Assembly: GCF_024205705.1 (NCBI RefSeq)
Contig: NZ_CP073115.1
Coordinates: 1,736,001-1,800,000, forward strand
Origin: Neisseria subflava
GTDB lineage: Bacteria > Pseudomonadota > Gammaproteobacteria > Burkholderiales > Neisseriaceae
Direction: 5' to 3'
Length of the DNA stretch: 64,000 bases
Shown here: positions 7,066 through 15,941 of the stretch, piece after piece
Position numbering within the stretch: position 1 is the first letter of the stretch
How the letters are laid out: the number at the start of each line of letters is the position of its first letter
Notes under the pieces: model-generated
Seen by the model: only the letters and a program-made list of their open reading frames with translations
Database searches by the model: none
Told to the model about the DNA's origin: nothing
Program-made: the position numbers and the translations under genes

Positions 7066-9960
7066 ATGAGTAATACAACCGTAGCGCAATTTGCCGCCGA
7101 ACTAAACCGCCCCGTTGATGATTTGCTTAAACAATTAAAAGAAGCCGGGGTCAATAAAAACAGCGGTAATGACAGCATAACCACTGACGACAAACAACTG
7201 TTGACTGCTTACCTGCAAAAGAAAAACGGCAGCAACAGCGGCACCATCAGCATCCGCCGCAAAAAAACCGAAGTCAGCACCGTTGACGGCGTAAAAGTGG
7301 AAACACGCCGCCGCAGCCGTGCCGTTGCCATTCCTTCTTCCGAAGAATTGGCAGCGGAAGCCAAAGCCAAAGTAGCAGCGGAAAACCAAAAAGCCGAAGC
7401 AGAAAAAGCAGCCGCCCAAGCTGCCGAAGAAAAAGCCAAAGCTGAAGCAGAAGCTGCCGCAAAAGCCGAAGCACGTGCCAAAGCTGAGGCCGAAGCTGCC
7501 AGACTGAAAGCAGCCAAAGCCGCACCAAAAGCGGAAGGCAAACCTGCCGAAGCCCAAAAAGAAGAAGCAAAACCGGTTGAAGCCGTAGAAGCCAAGGCCG
7601 AAGCAAAAGTTGAGGCTAAAGCAGACAACAAGCCGTCTGAAAAATCCGTTGAAGCTGAAAAACCAGCCGAAGCCAAAAAACCTGCCAAAGCCAAACAAGA
7701 CAAAGGCGGCAAAGGCAAAGAAGCGAAAAAGGCAGCCAAACCTGCTGCTCCTGCCGTACCGCAACCTGTCGTCAGCGTGGAAGAACAGGCTCAACGCGAT
7801 GAAGAAGCCCGTCGTGCCGCCGCCCTGCGTGCGCATCAAGAAGCCTTGTTGAAAGAAAAACAAGAGCGTCAAGCGCGCCGCGAAGCCATGAAACAACAGG
7901 CCGATCAAGACTCAAAACCTACTAAAGGAGCCAAATCAGGCGAACGCAACAAACCTGCCGAGAAAGCCAAAGCAACATCCGGCGAAGGCAAATCCGAACA
8001 CAACGCGCGCAGTAAAAAAGAAGACCGTCGTGAGCGTGATGAAGACACTCAAGGCCGCAATGTTAAAGGCAAAGGCGGCAAAGGTGGTCGCGACCGCAAC
8101 AATACACGCACTAGCGACGACGAGCGCGTACGCGGCGGCAAAAAAGGCAAAAAACTCAAACTTGAGCCAAACCAACACGCCTTCCAAGCGCCGACCGAGC
8201 CTGTCATACACGAAGTTTTGGTGCCTGAAACCATTACCGTTGCCGACTTGGCACACAAAATGGCCGTTAAAGGCGTCGAAGTGGTTAAAGCCCTGATGAA
8301 AATGGGCATGATGGTAACCATCAACCAATCTATCGACCAAGACACTGCCCTGATTGTGGTAGAAGAACTCGGCCACATCGGTAAACCTGCCGCAGCCGAC
8401 GATCCTGAAGCATTCTTGGATGAAGGCGTTGAAGCAGTAGAAGCCGAAGCATTGCCGCGTCCTCCGGTTGTTACCGTGATGGGTCACGTTGACCACGGTA
8501 AAACCTCCCTACTGGACTACATCCGCCGCGCCAAAGTGGTACAAGGCGAAGCGGGCGGCATTACCCAACACATCGGTGCATACCACGTTGAAACCCCTCG
8601 CGGCGTGATTACCTTCTTGGATACTCCGGGTCACGAAGCGTTTACCGCCATGCGTGCACGCGGTGCGAAAGCCACCGATATCGTGATTCTTGTTGTAGCA
8701 GCCGACGACGGCGTGATGCCGCAAACCATCGAGGCGATTGCTCACGCCAAAGCCGCGGGCGTACCGATGGTGGTTGCCGTCAACAAAATCGATAAAGAAG
8801 CCGCCAACCCTGAGCGTATCCGCCAAGAGCTGACTGCGCACGAAGTCGTGCCTGACGAATGGGGCGGCGATGTACAGTTCATCGACGTTTCCGCTAAAAA
8901 AGGCCTGAACATCGATGCATTGCTCGAAGCGGTATTGCTCGAAGCCGAAGTTTTGGAACTGACTGCCCCAGTCGATGCACCTGCAAAAGGCATCATCGTT
9001 GAGGCACGTTTGGACAAAGGCCGCGGCGCGGTTGCCACATTGCTGGTTCAAAGCGGTACGCTGAAAAAAGGCGATATGCTGCTGGCAGGTACCGCATTCG
9101 GTAAAATCCGTGCGATGGTTGACGAAAACGGCAAAGCCATCAATGAAGCTGGTCCGTCTATCCCTGTCGAAATCCTCGGCTTGTCCGACGTTCCGAACGC
9201 AGGCGAAGATGCAATGGTATTGGCCGACGAGAAAAAAGCGCGCGAAATCGCCCTCTTCCGTCAAGGCAAATACCGCGACGTGCGCTTGGCCAAACAACAG
9301 GCCGCAAAACTGGAAAACATGTTCAACAACATGGGCGAAAACCAAGCCCAATCCTTGTCCGTCATCATCAAAGCAGACGTACAAGGTTCTTACGAAGCTT
9401 TGGCGAGCAGCCTGAAAAAACTGTCCACAGACGAAGTGAAAGTGAACGTGTTACACAGCGGCGTTGGCGGCATTACCGAATCTGATGTCAACTTGGCCAT
9501 CGCTTCCGGCGCATTCATCATCGGCTTTAACGTCCGTGCAGATGCTTCCGCACGCAAACTGGCTGAGAATGAAAACGTGGAAATCCGTTACTACAACATC
9601 ATTTACGATGCCATCGACGATGTGAAAGCCGCCATGAGCGGTATGCTCTCTCCGGAAGAGAAAGAGCAAGTCACCGGTACGGTCGAAATCCGTCAGGTTA
9701 TCTCCGTTTCCAAAGTCGGCAATATTGCAGGCTGTATGGTTACCGACGGTGTGGTCAAACGCGATTCCCACGTCCGCCTCATCCGCAACAACGTGGTTAT
9801 CCATACCGGCGAGCTGTCTTCTTTGAAACGCTACAAAGACGACGTCAAAGAAGTCCGCATGGGCTTCGAGTGTGGTCTGATGCTCAAAGGCTACAACGAG
9901 ATTATGGAAGGTGATCAACTCGAATGTTTCGACATCGTCGAAGTTGCCCGTACTCTGTAA
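7066..9960 (+). CDS. infB: Translation initiation factor IF-2
   Basis: IF-2 is the GTPase that brings fMet-tRNA to the 30S subunit and promotes subunit joining. It has 964 residues. The N-terminus has a short IF2_N domain (about 1-50), then a long Ala/Lys/Glu-rich linker (about 85-350, repeated KAEAEAA-type motifs, then Arg/Gly/Lys-rich). A second IF2_N domain follows (about 380-450). The G domain has GHVDHGKTS (about 472), DTPGHEAF (about 519) and NKID (about 573); domains II-IV follow to the end. The ribosome-binding site is a strong AAGGGGGT. Low-complexity repeats in the linker are normal for the family. A compound terminator follows. Confidence 0.97.
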   Translation: MSNTTVAQFAAELNRPVDDLLKQLKEAGVNKNSGNDSITTDDKQLLTAYLQKKNGSNSGTISIRRKKTEVSTVDGVKVETRRRSRAVAIPSSEELAAEAKAKVAAENQKAEAEKAAAQAAEEKAKAEAEAAAKAEARAKAEAEAARLKAAKAAPKAEGKPAEAQKEEAKPVEAVEAKAEAKVEAKADNKPSEKSVEAEKPAEAKKPAKAKQDKGGKGKEAKKAAKPAAPAVPQPVVSVEEQAQRDEEARRAAALRAHQEALLKEKQERQARREAMKQQADQDSKPTKGAKSGERNKPAEKAKATSGEGKSEHNARSKKEDRRERDEDTQGRNVKGKGGKGGRDRNNTRTSDDERVRGGKKGKKLKLEPNQHAFQAPTEPVIHEVLVPETITVADLAHKMAVKGVEVVKALMKMGMMVTINQSIDQDTALIVVEELGHIGKPAAADDPEAFLDEGVEAVEAEALPRPPVVTVMGHVDHGKTSLLDYIRRAKVVQGEAGGITQHIGAYHVETPRGVITFLDTPGHEAFTAMRARGAKATDIVILVVAADDGVMPQTIEAIAHAKAAGVPMVVAVNKIDKEAANPERIRQELTAHEVVPDEWGGDVQFIDVSAKKGLNIDALLEAVLLEAEVLELTAPVDAPAKGIIVEARLDKGRGAVATLLVQSGTLKKGDMLLAGTAFGKIRAMVDENGKAINEAGPSIPVEILGLSDVPNAGEDAMVLADEKKAREIALFRQGKYRDVRLAKQQAAKLENMFNNMGENQAQSLSVIIKADVQGSYEALASSLKKLSTDEVKVNVLHSGVGGITESDVNLAIASGAFIIGFNVRADASARKLAENENVEIRYYNIIYDAIDDVKAAMSGMLSPEEKEQVTGTVEIRQVISVSKVGNIAGCMVTDGVVKRDSHVRLIRNNVVIHTGELSSLKRYKDDVKEVRMGFECGLMLKGYNEIMEGDQLECFDIVEVARTL

Positions 9961-9966
9961 TCAGAC

Positions 9967-10036
9967 AGGCCGTCTGAAAAATCAGAAGCAGGTTTTGCAA
10001 TGCGAAACCTGCTTCTTTTTTTCAGACGGCCTTTTT
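9967..10036. terminator. Nested terminator after infB: inner hairpin within a DUS pair
   Basis: An outer DUS pair (9967-9978 and 10021-10032) encloses a separate 12-bp stem, AGAAGCAGGTTT (9984-9995) with AAACCTGCTTCT (10005-10016), itself followed by a T run. The outer stem is followed by T5. This gives two alternative or sequential intrinsic terminators ending the rimP-nusA-infB transcript. Confidence 0.9.
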
Positions 10037-10310
10037 ACAACTATTCATAGTTTGAAACTATGAAAATTGATGTGTGGTATATAAGAAACAAAACAGACAT
10101 ACAAGGCAAAGCCATTTAGCAAAGGAATAGACGGCAGACAAAGCCTGATAAAGCTCTCTATATATTGTCATATCTTAACGTTTCTGTTGTTTTTATCAAA
10201 TTTCGGCACTAGTATATACAGCCTAAACACAATACAAATTAAGCAATACCGGCCATATGCCGGATACGTTTACTTCCTTGTTACTCTCATCAATATCTAA
10301 AGAAAATATC
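10037..10310. other. AT-rich region upstream of the RTX gene
   Basis: About 270 bases, clearly more AT-rich than the flanking genes. It contains TATATA-like stretches near 10160 and 10213 but no convincing -35/-10 pair. It must hold the RTX gene promoter. I see no coding region or RNA gene. Confidence 0.5.
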
Positions 10311-13049
10311 ATGACAATCGAAAAAGCAATGCGCACCTCCAATGCGCAATTTGAATTACGACATTTAGAGCAATTACAACCTTCCGCCCTTGAACAAGTA
10401 ACGACAGGCACGTCGGAAGATTACGTTTATTATGTAACCCTCACTGACGATACAATCATTGAAAACCCAAATGGCGGCGATGATACGGTTTGCAGCAACG
10501 TCAGCTATACCCTTCCAAACCACGTTAAAAACCTTGTTTTGACCGGTACAGCCAACATTTTCGGTGCTGGCAACAACAGCAACAACATCCTCATCGGCAA
10601 TGAAGGCCACAACCGCCTCAACAGCGGGCGCGGTGACGACATCGTTTACGGCGGCGGTGGCAACGATGTCATCAATGGTGGCGAAGGCAACGACCTTCTT
10701 TTCAGCGAAACAGGCAATGACATCCTCAACGGCGAAGCAGGCAACGATGTGCTTGAAGGTGGCGAAGGCGATGATACCTACCTTTTCTCTGCCAAAAGCG
10801 AGCAAGACACCATCATCGACAATCAAGGCCACAACAGCATCCGCTTTCATACCGACCTAAGCCTTAACGATTTAACCGTCGAAGTCCGAAACAATGAAAC
10901 CGGCGGCCATGACTGGCTGATTGCCGTGAAAAACAGCAACGCCGTTTTAACTATCAAAAACCAATACACTCAAAACGGTACAACACCGGCAGTCTCCCAA
11001 TTCATCATCGGCACACAAAAACTGGATGTAAACAGCTTTGCCAAATATTTCAATATTTCCCTGACTGAGCATACCGAAAGCGGCAAGACCATCGCTGGCA
11101 GCGGCGGCAATGACCATCTGATCGGCACATCCGGCGATGATATTATCGATGGCAAAGCCGGTGCCGACATTATGGAAGGTGGAGACGGCAATGACACTTA
11201 CTACATTGATGATGTAAAAGACGTGGTGATTGAACAGGCTGACGGCGGAGAAGACACCGTATTCAGCAGCATTTCCCATACCGCCGCTACCTACGTCGAA
11301 AATGTTACCTTGACCGGCTCGGCCAATATTTTTGCCGCCGGCAACAACAGCAATAACATCCTGACCGGTAACGAAGGCCGCAACCGCCTCAATAGCGGAC
11401 GTGGTGATGATACCGTTTACGGCATGGGTGGCAACGATAACCTCAACGGCGGCGACGGCAACGATTATCTGGATGGCGGCGACGGCAACGATGTCATCAA
11501 CGGTGATGCAGGCGACGACATTTTAGTGGGCGGCAACGGTAAAGACATTCTGAAAGGCGGAGCCGGAAACGATACCTATATCTACGGCGACAACGATACC
11601 ATTATCGACAACCAAGGCATCAATACCCTCAAGTTTTCAGACGGCCTGAACAATGCCAAGCTCAACCTGAAGACCATTCATAACGATGATGGCAGCCAAA
11701 GTTGGGAAATCACTTCGGAACAAGGTTCAGCCCTGATTCAAAACCAAATCGGTGCGGATGGCAGCATTTCCATCGACCGTTTCCAGTTCAACGACCAAAC
11801 CTACACTGCCGCACAGTTCCAACAAACCTTCCAAGCGCTGAAGACCGAAACCATTAAACTCGTCGGCACAAACGACGATGATACCTTGCATGGCAATGCA
11901 GGCAACAATGAAATCGACGGCGGCAATGACGGCCATGATACCCTTTATGGCCACGATGGCGATGACATCTTGCGCGAACACAGTGCAACCTATTACAGCA
12001 CTGAGCCGGATTCCGACGATAAACTTTATGGTGGCAACGGCAATGACAAACTCTATGCCCATGTAGGTGCCGACCTGCTTGACGGCGGCGCAGGCAATGA
12101 TTATCTGGAAGGCGGCGAACACAACGATACCTATATCTTCGGCAAAGGTTACGGTCATGATACCATTTTTGACTTCAACTTCGGTTTTGATAGCGAGGCA
12201 AGCCTACACAGACTCAACGCTAATGTCGTTAAATTTACCAGCGACATTACCCTTGACGACCTCGAAATTACCGTTGAAAAAGGTTACGACAAAACCGGGA
12301 TTGCCGACATGCCCGACAGCAACCAATTTGTATCTCCACCCCTGCTGAATGGCGACACTTGGCATATCCGCATCAAAGGCACAGACGATGTTTTAACCAT
12401 CAAAAACCAAAGCGGTATTTATGGTGCGATTTCCGAGTTTCAGTTTGACGGCAATACCTCATACAGCACCGGCGAGCTAATCAACCACTTCAAACTGTCT
12501 ATCCCGCACATGATCGGCAACACAAACATCGTCCAATACACCGGCCAACCCGTTGAAGAACTCAACCGGGATGTGTACAACAACTTCAACCACACCATCC
12601 ATGCCGATAGCGACAACAGCGATTTAGATTTGTCGCGTTACACTTCTGTTGTCGAATACAGGGGCAACCGCAGTGATGAAACCATTACTTTGGGCCGAGG
12701 CATCAACATCGTTGATACGGCCGGCGGCAACGATACCATTACCGACCCCGGTTCCGAGCGTACGGTGATTATGTTCGGCAGAAACAGCGGCAACGACACC
12801 TTTAATCCGTATGGTGGCAGCGATACCCAAGTCCTTTTCAAAGAAGGGATTACGCTGAAAGATTTACAGTTAAAAACCGGCGATGATTGGGTATTAACCA
12901 TCAAAGATACAGGCGACACCCTGACCATCCATGACATTGCCAACAATAATGTCGACAGCTTTGTATTCGGAAACGGTAAGAGCTACACCGCCGACGAAAT
13001 CAGCAAAGCTCTGATTACTGAAAATACACAAAACAACGGTATCCTGTAA
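10311..13049 (+). CDS. Orphan RTX-repeat calcium-binding protein, probably type I secreted
   Basis: A 912-residue RTX protein starting MTIEKAMRTSN at ATG 10311; the frame extends upstream without a ribosome-binding site. There is no Sec signal. Hemolysin-type nonapeptide blocks (GGxGNDxLx) occur at about residues 85-158, 262-300, 342-425, 520-613 and, degenerate, 783-825. Between them lie domains like the hemolysin-type calcium-binding-related family, with LNDLTVEV...LTIKNQ, LDDLEITV...LTIKNQ and LKDLQLKT...LTIHD. Ca2+ binding after secretion is the expected role. The C-terminus (SYTADEISKALITENTQ) would carry the type I signal. No protease, lipase or pore-forming domain is visible, and no HlyB/D transporter genes are near. 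A DUS lies in the gene at 11636. Confidence 0.85.
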   Translation: MTIEKAMRTSNAQFELRHLEQLQPSALEQVTTGTSEDYVYYVTLTDDTIIENPNGGDDTVCSNVSYTLPNHVKNLVLTGTANIFGAGNNSNNILIGNEGHNRLNSGRGDDIVYGGGGNDVINGGEGNDLLFSETGNDILNGEAGNDVLEGGEGDDTYLFSAKSEQDTIIDNQGHNSIRFHTDLSLNDLTVEVRNNETGGHDWLIAVKNSNAVLTIKNQYTQNGTTPAVSQFIIGTQKLDVNSFAKYFNISLTEHTESGKTIAGSGGNDHLIGTSGDDIIDGKAGADIMEGGDGNDTYYIDDVKDVVIEQADGGEDTVFSSISHTAATYVENVTLTGSANIFAAGNNSNNILTGNEGRNRLNSGRGDDTVYGMGGNDNLNGGDGNDYLDGGDGNDVINGDAGDDILVGGNGKDILKGGAGNDTYIYGDNDTIIDNQGINTLKFSDGLNNAKLNLKTIHNDDGSQSWEITSEQGSALIQNQIGADGSISIDRFQFNDQTYTAAQFQQTFQALKTETIKLVGTNDDDTLHGNAGNNEIDGGNDGHDTLYGHDGDDILREHSATYYSTEPDSDDKLYGGNGNDKLYAHVGADLLDGGAGNDYLEGGEHNDTYIFGKGYGHDTIFDFNFGFDSEASLHRLNANVVKFTSDITLDDLEITVEKGYDKTGIADMPDSNQFVSPPLLNGDTWHIRIKGTDDVLTIKNQSGIYGAISEFQFDGNTSYSTGELINHFKLSIPHMIGNTNIVQYTGQPVEELNRDVYNNFNHTIHADSDNSDLDLSRYTSVVEYRGNRSDETITLGRGINIVDTAGGNDTITDPGSERTVIMFGRNSGNDTFNPYGGSDTQVLFKEGITLKDLQLKTGDDWVLTIKDTGDTLTIHDIANNNVDSFVFGNGKSYTADEISKALITENTQNNGIL

Positions 13050-13056
13050 AACTCAA

Positions 13057-13087
13057 AGGCCGTCTGAAACCTTAATTCAGACGGCCT
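13057..13087. terminator. DUS hairpin after the RTX gene
   Basis: AGGCCGTCTGAA (13057-13068) pairs with TTCAGACGGCCT (13076-13087), with a 7-base loop. No U-run follows on the + strand. Confidence 0.75.
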
Positions 13088-13115
13088 TAGTCCTTTGCTG
13101 ATTTATTTATCGTTC

Positions 13116-13139
13116 TGTTATATAATTATTCTCATTCGA
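13116..13139 (+). promoter_or_regulatory. Promoter of the nitroreductase gene with a metal-regulator-like dyad
   Basis: TATAAT at 13121-13126 lies 34 bases before the ATG. The overlapping TGTTATATAATTATT (13116-13130) matches the neisserial Zur box TGTTATDNDATAACA at 12 of 15 positions, and 13121-13139 matches a 19-bp Fur box at about 12 positions. Both could be chance in AT-rich DNA. Confidence 0.3.
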
Positions 13140-13159
13140 ATCCACAAGAAAGAATAAAA

Positions 13160-13717
13160 ATGGATGCCTTAAATCTCCTCACCACGCGTCGTTCTTCCAA
13201 AAAACTGGCTGCTCCGGCACCCAATGCCGAGCAACTGGAACAAATGCTGCAAGCGGCAACACAAGTACCTGATCACGGCAATATGCGCCCTTACCGCTTT
13301 ACTGTGATTCAAAGCGAGGCTGGCTTACAACGTTTCCGTGAGCTTTTGAGCAAGACCGTTACCGAACTCAACTTCGGCGATGATGCCATGAAAAAGGCCG
13401 AACGCGTCGGCAACATGGCGCCTATGATTATCGGCGTTACATTCGCGCCGAACCATGAAGTGGCAAAACCCAAACCTGAATGGGAACAAATGCTGACTGC
13501 CGGCTGCGCCGCCTATGCTTTACAACTGGCTTCTTCTGCTCAAGGCTTCGACAATGTTTGGATTACCGGCATGTGGGTCAACAGCCCATTGTTGCGCGAA
13601 GCATTTGAGTGTGCCGACAAAGACAAAATCATCGGCCTGATGATGATTGGTTCGCCGACCGAAGAAGGAAGTGGCCCGAAAAATACCAACTTAGAATGTT
13701 TTACAACTTATTGGTAA
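13160..13717 (+). CDS. Nitroreductase-family flavoprotein (YdjA-like)
   Basis: A 185-residue NAD(P)H- and FMN-dependent reductase of the small YdjA type. Visible features are the FMN-binding start LLTTRRSSKKL (residues 5-15), PDHGNMRPYRFTVI (about 38-51), and the later VWITGMW and IIGLMMIGSPTE segments. Such enzymes reduce nitro compounds or quinones, but the physiological substrate is usually unknown. It appears monocistronic: own promoter region upstream and a DUS terminator shared with the convergent sugar kinase. Confidence 0.88.
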   Translation: MDALNLLTTRRSSKKLAAPAPNAEQLEQMLQAATQVPDHGNMRPYRFTVIQSEAGLQRFRELLSKTVTELNFGDDAMKKAERVGNMAPMIIGVTFAPNHEVAKPKPEWEQMLTAGCAAYALQLASSAQGFDNVWITGMWVNSPLLREAFECADKDKIIGLMMIGSPTEEGSGPKNTNLECFTTYW

Positions 13718-13732
13718 AGCCTGAAAATACTA

Positions 13733-13778
13733 AGGCCGTCTGAAAAACCTGATTTAATGGTTTTCAGACGGCCTTTTT
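13733..13778. terminator. Bidirectional DUS terminator between nitroreductase and sugar kinase
   Basis: AGGCCGTCTGAA (13733-13744) pairs with TTCAGACGGCCT (13763-13774); the stem extends further inside with AA/TT pairs, and T5 follows. The two genes converge on it. Confidence 0.9.
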
Positions 13779-13796
13779 ATGTCTCTTGTCAAAATA

Positions 13797-14678
13797 TCAA
13801 GCCGGATTCATAAACGCTTCAACTTCTTCCAAAGAAATATCCGCCGTTGCACCATGACGCGAAGCAACCAATGCACCCAGCGCACAAGCAAAAGTAATGG
13901 CTTCTTGAGGAGGCGCATTATTGAGCAGCTTGTAAGTCAAACCGCCAAGAAAGCTGTCGCCGGAGCCGACAGTATCCACCACTTTGACGCGGAAACCGCA
14001 ATGACGGTACAACTCGCCGTCCTTATACAAAACCGCGCCATGACTGCCCAAAGTCACGCAAAAAATTTTGACGCCGCTCAACTCAACGAGGTAGCTGATA
14101 TTTTGCTCGATACTGTGATAAGGAGAGCCATAAGCCGCAGCCAATTCATACAACTCATCATCGTTGAGTTTGACCATATCAGACTGTTTCATGGTCTCCA
14201 ACAAGCGGTCAATATCGTAATGAGGCTTGCGCAGATTAACATCAAAAATTTTGAATTTGGCTTCTTTCAGCAAAACTGCCAAACTTTTACGCGAAACTTC
14301 ATCACGGGTTGCCAAGCTGCCAAAAACGAAAGCATCGGATTCTGACACACGTTTGATTGCCGCATCATCAACCGCAATCCTGTCCCACGCGCAAGGATAA
14401 ACAATCTCATAAGACGCACTGCCAGACTTGTCCAAGTGTACTTTCACCAAACTGGTCGCGCATTCCTGGCAAACCTGCAAATAATCAGTGTTGACGTTTT
14501 TGCTTTGAATCTTGCGTAGCAATTCTTCACCATCGGCATCATCGCCGCGACGACTGATAATGGCAGTATCGATACCCAAAGACTGCAAACGAACGGTAAC
14601 ATTCAGGGGTGCACCACCCAATACCTTTCCGTTTGGAAAATCGTCCCACAGTACTTCGCCGAAACTGGTTACTTTCAT
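13797..14678 (-). CDS. PfkB-family carbohydrate kinase (fructokinase-like)
   Basis: A 293-residue ribokinase/PfkB-family sugar kinase. The start MKVTSFGEVLWDDFPNG and GGAPLNVTVRL contain the substrate-binding Gly-Gly region. The C-terminal signature VDTVGSGDSFLGGL (about residues 235-250) carries the anion hole and catalytic Asp. This pattern fits bacterial fructokinases, but specificity is inferred. I chose ATG 14678 because GGAAGG precedes it; an upstream in-frame ATG at 14720 has no such site. No transporter or sugar regulator is adjacent. Confidence 0.85.
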   Translation of the reverse strand: MKVTSFGEVLWDDFPNGKVLGGAPLNVTVRLQSLGIDTAIISRRGDDADGEELLRKIQSKNVNTDYLQVCQECATSLVKVHLDKSGSASYEIVYPCAWDRIAVDDAAIKRVSESDAFVFGSLATRDEVSRKSLAVLLKEAKFKIFDVNLRKPHYDIDRLLETMKQSDMVKLNDDELYELAAAYGSPYHSIEQNISYLVELSGVKIFCVTLGSHGAVLYKDGELYRHCGFRVKVVDTVGSGDSFLGGLTYKLLNNAPPQEAITFACALGALVASRHGATADISLEEVEAFMNPA

Positions 14679-15002
14679 TCTTGGCCTTCCTTTTTTGAGG
14701 TTGATTGGCAGGGTCTGCACTCCCGACAGATTTTTTGCAAATCATGTACTTGTAGTAAAACTCCAGCATCGGGGGCAAAAGTATTATGTTTTAAAATATT
14801 GGGACTGACAAGCAATTAAGGGAACATCAGACAATAAACTTGATTCATCACAAAATTATATTGTTCCTATTTTTTCTTTTTCTTTCATATTTATCCCCTC
14901 ATATTTCATTAAAACAAAACATTCTGAAATTTAAATACAAAAGGCCGTCTGAAAACTGATTCAATCAATTTTCAGACGGCCTTTATCGCAGCATTGCAGC
15001 GA
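14679..15002. other. Intergenic region upstream of the sugar kinase
   Basis: About 320 bases, strongly AT-rich around 14820-14940. It holds the kinase promoter (not confidently placed) and, at 14942-14982, the DUS terminator of the secDF operon. No coding region is recognisable. Confidence 0.6.
14942..14982. terminator. DUS terminator of the yajC-secD-secF operon
   Basis: AGGCCGTCTGAA (14942-14953) and TTCAGACGGCCT (14971-14982) pair. On the minus strand the stem is followed by TTTTG, as expected for a terminator after secF. Confidence 0.9.
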
Positions 15003-15938
15003 TTAAACTACAACTTCTTCTTTTTTCTTCACTTCTTTGGCAATGTTCTCACGACTCAAGCCAAACATCAGCAAGAGCGGGCTGGCAACCAATACGGAAG
15101 AGTAAATACCGAATACGATACCGATGGTCAGCGCCATAGAGAAACCGTGCAAGGCTGCACCACCGAACACCAGCATAGAAACAACCATTGCTTCGGTCGA
15201 ACCGTGGGTAATAATGGTACGGCTCATGGTCGCGGTAATCGCGTTGTCGATGACTTCTGGCACAGTGTGGCCGCGCATATGCGGCTTACGGAAGTTTTCA
15301 CGAATACGGTCAAACACGACCACAGATTCGTTCACAGAATAACCCAGAACTGCCAAAATACCTGCCAAGACAGTCAATGAGAATTCCCATTGGAAGAAGG
15401 CGAAACAGCCGAGAATAATCACGATATCGTGCATATTCGCAATAATCGCGGACACTGCAAAACGCCACTCAAAACGCATGGACAAGTAAATAATAATACC
15501 TGCCACCACGAAGCCTAATGCCATCAAACCATTGGTGACCAATTCTTCGCCGACTTGAGGGCCGATGAATTCGACTTGGCGCAAGGTAACGTCAGGATTG
15601 TCTTTTTTCAGCAAATCCATCACTTGGTTGGACAATTGGGCGGAGGTTACGCCTTCTTTGTTCGGCAGGCGAATCATGATGTGTTTGTTCGTACCCAATG
15701 CCTGAACCTGTACATCACCCATTTTCAGCGTATCGAGGCGTTCGCGCGTTTTATTCACATCCACGCCCTGCTGATATTGGACTTCCATCACCGTACCGCC
15801 TGTAAATTCGACGGAGAAATTCAGGCCTTTGGTTACCAAAAAGAACACGGCGGCGATAAACGTAACCAACGAAATAAAAGTCGTCAGTTTGCCGTAGCTC
15901 ATAAACGGAATATCGCGTTTGATTTTAAATAATTCCAT
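15003..15938 (-). CDS. secF: Protein translocase subunit SecF
   Basis: A 311-residue inner-membrane subunit of the SecDF complex, which uses the proton gradient to pull preproteins through SecYEG. It has an N-terminal membrane segment (about 20-40), the periplasmic domain with LNFSVEFTGGTVMEV, and five further membrane helices; conserved motifs include GYSVNESVVVFDRIREN and ATMSRTIITHG. It starts at ATG 15938 after AAGGAGTAAAAC, only three bases after the secD stop, so the two are translationally linked. Confidence 0.96.
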   Translation of the reverse strand: MELFKIKRDIPFMSYGKLTTFISLVTFIAAVFFLVTKGLNFSVEFTGGTVMEVQYQQGVDVNKTRERLDTLKMGDVQVQALGTNKHIMIRLPNKEGVTSAQLSNQVMDLLKKDNPDVTLRQVEFIGPQVGEELVTNGLMALGFVVAGIIIYLSMRFEWRFAVSAIIANMHDIVIILGCFAFFQWEFSLTVLAGILAVLGYSVNESVVVFDRIRENFRKPHMRGHTVPEVIDNAITATMSRTIITHGSTEAMVVSMLVFGGAALHGFSMALTIGIVFGIYSSVLVASPLLLMFGLSRENIAKEVKKKEEVVV

Positions 15939-15941
15939 GTT

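Noticed and set aside
5564..7078. A 504-codon open frame on the minus strand opposite nusA
   Set aside because: It mirrors nusA codon bias, is rich in Phe, Val and Gly in the pattern of an antisense shadow, has no family motif and no ribosome-binding site.
10311..13049. RTX toxin (hemolysin, FrpC-like)
   Set aside because: No pore-forming helices, acylation lysines, Asp-Pro self-processing module or enzyme domain can be seen; only repeats and binding domains.
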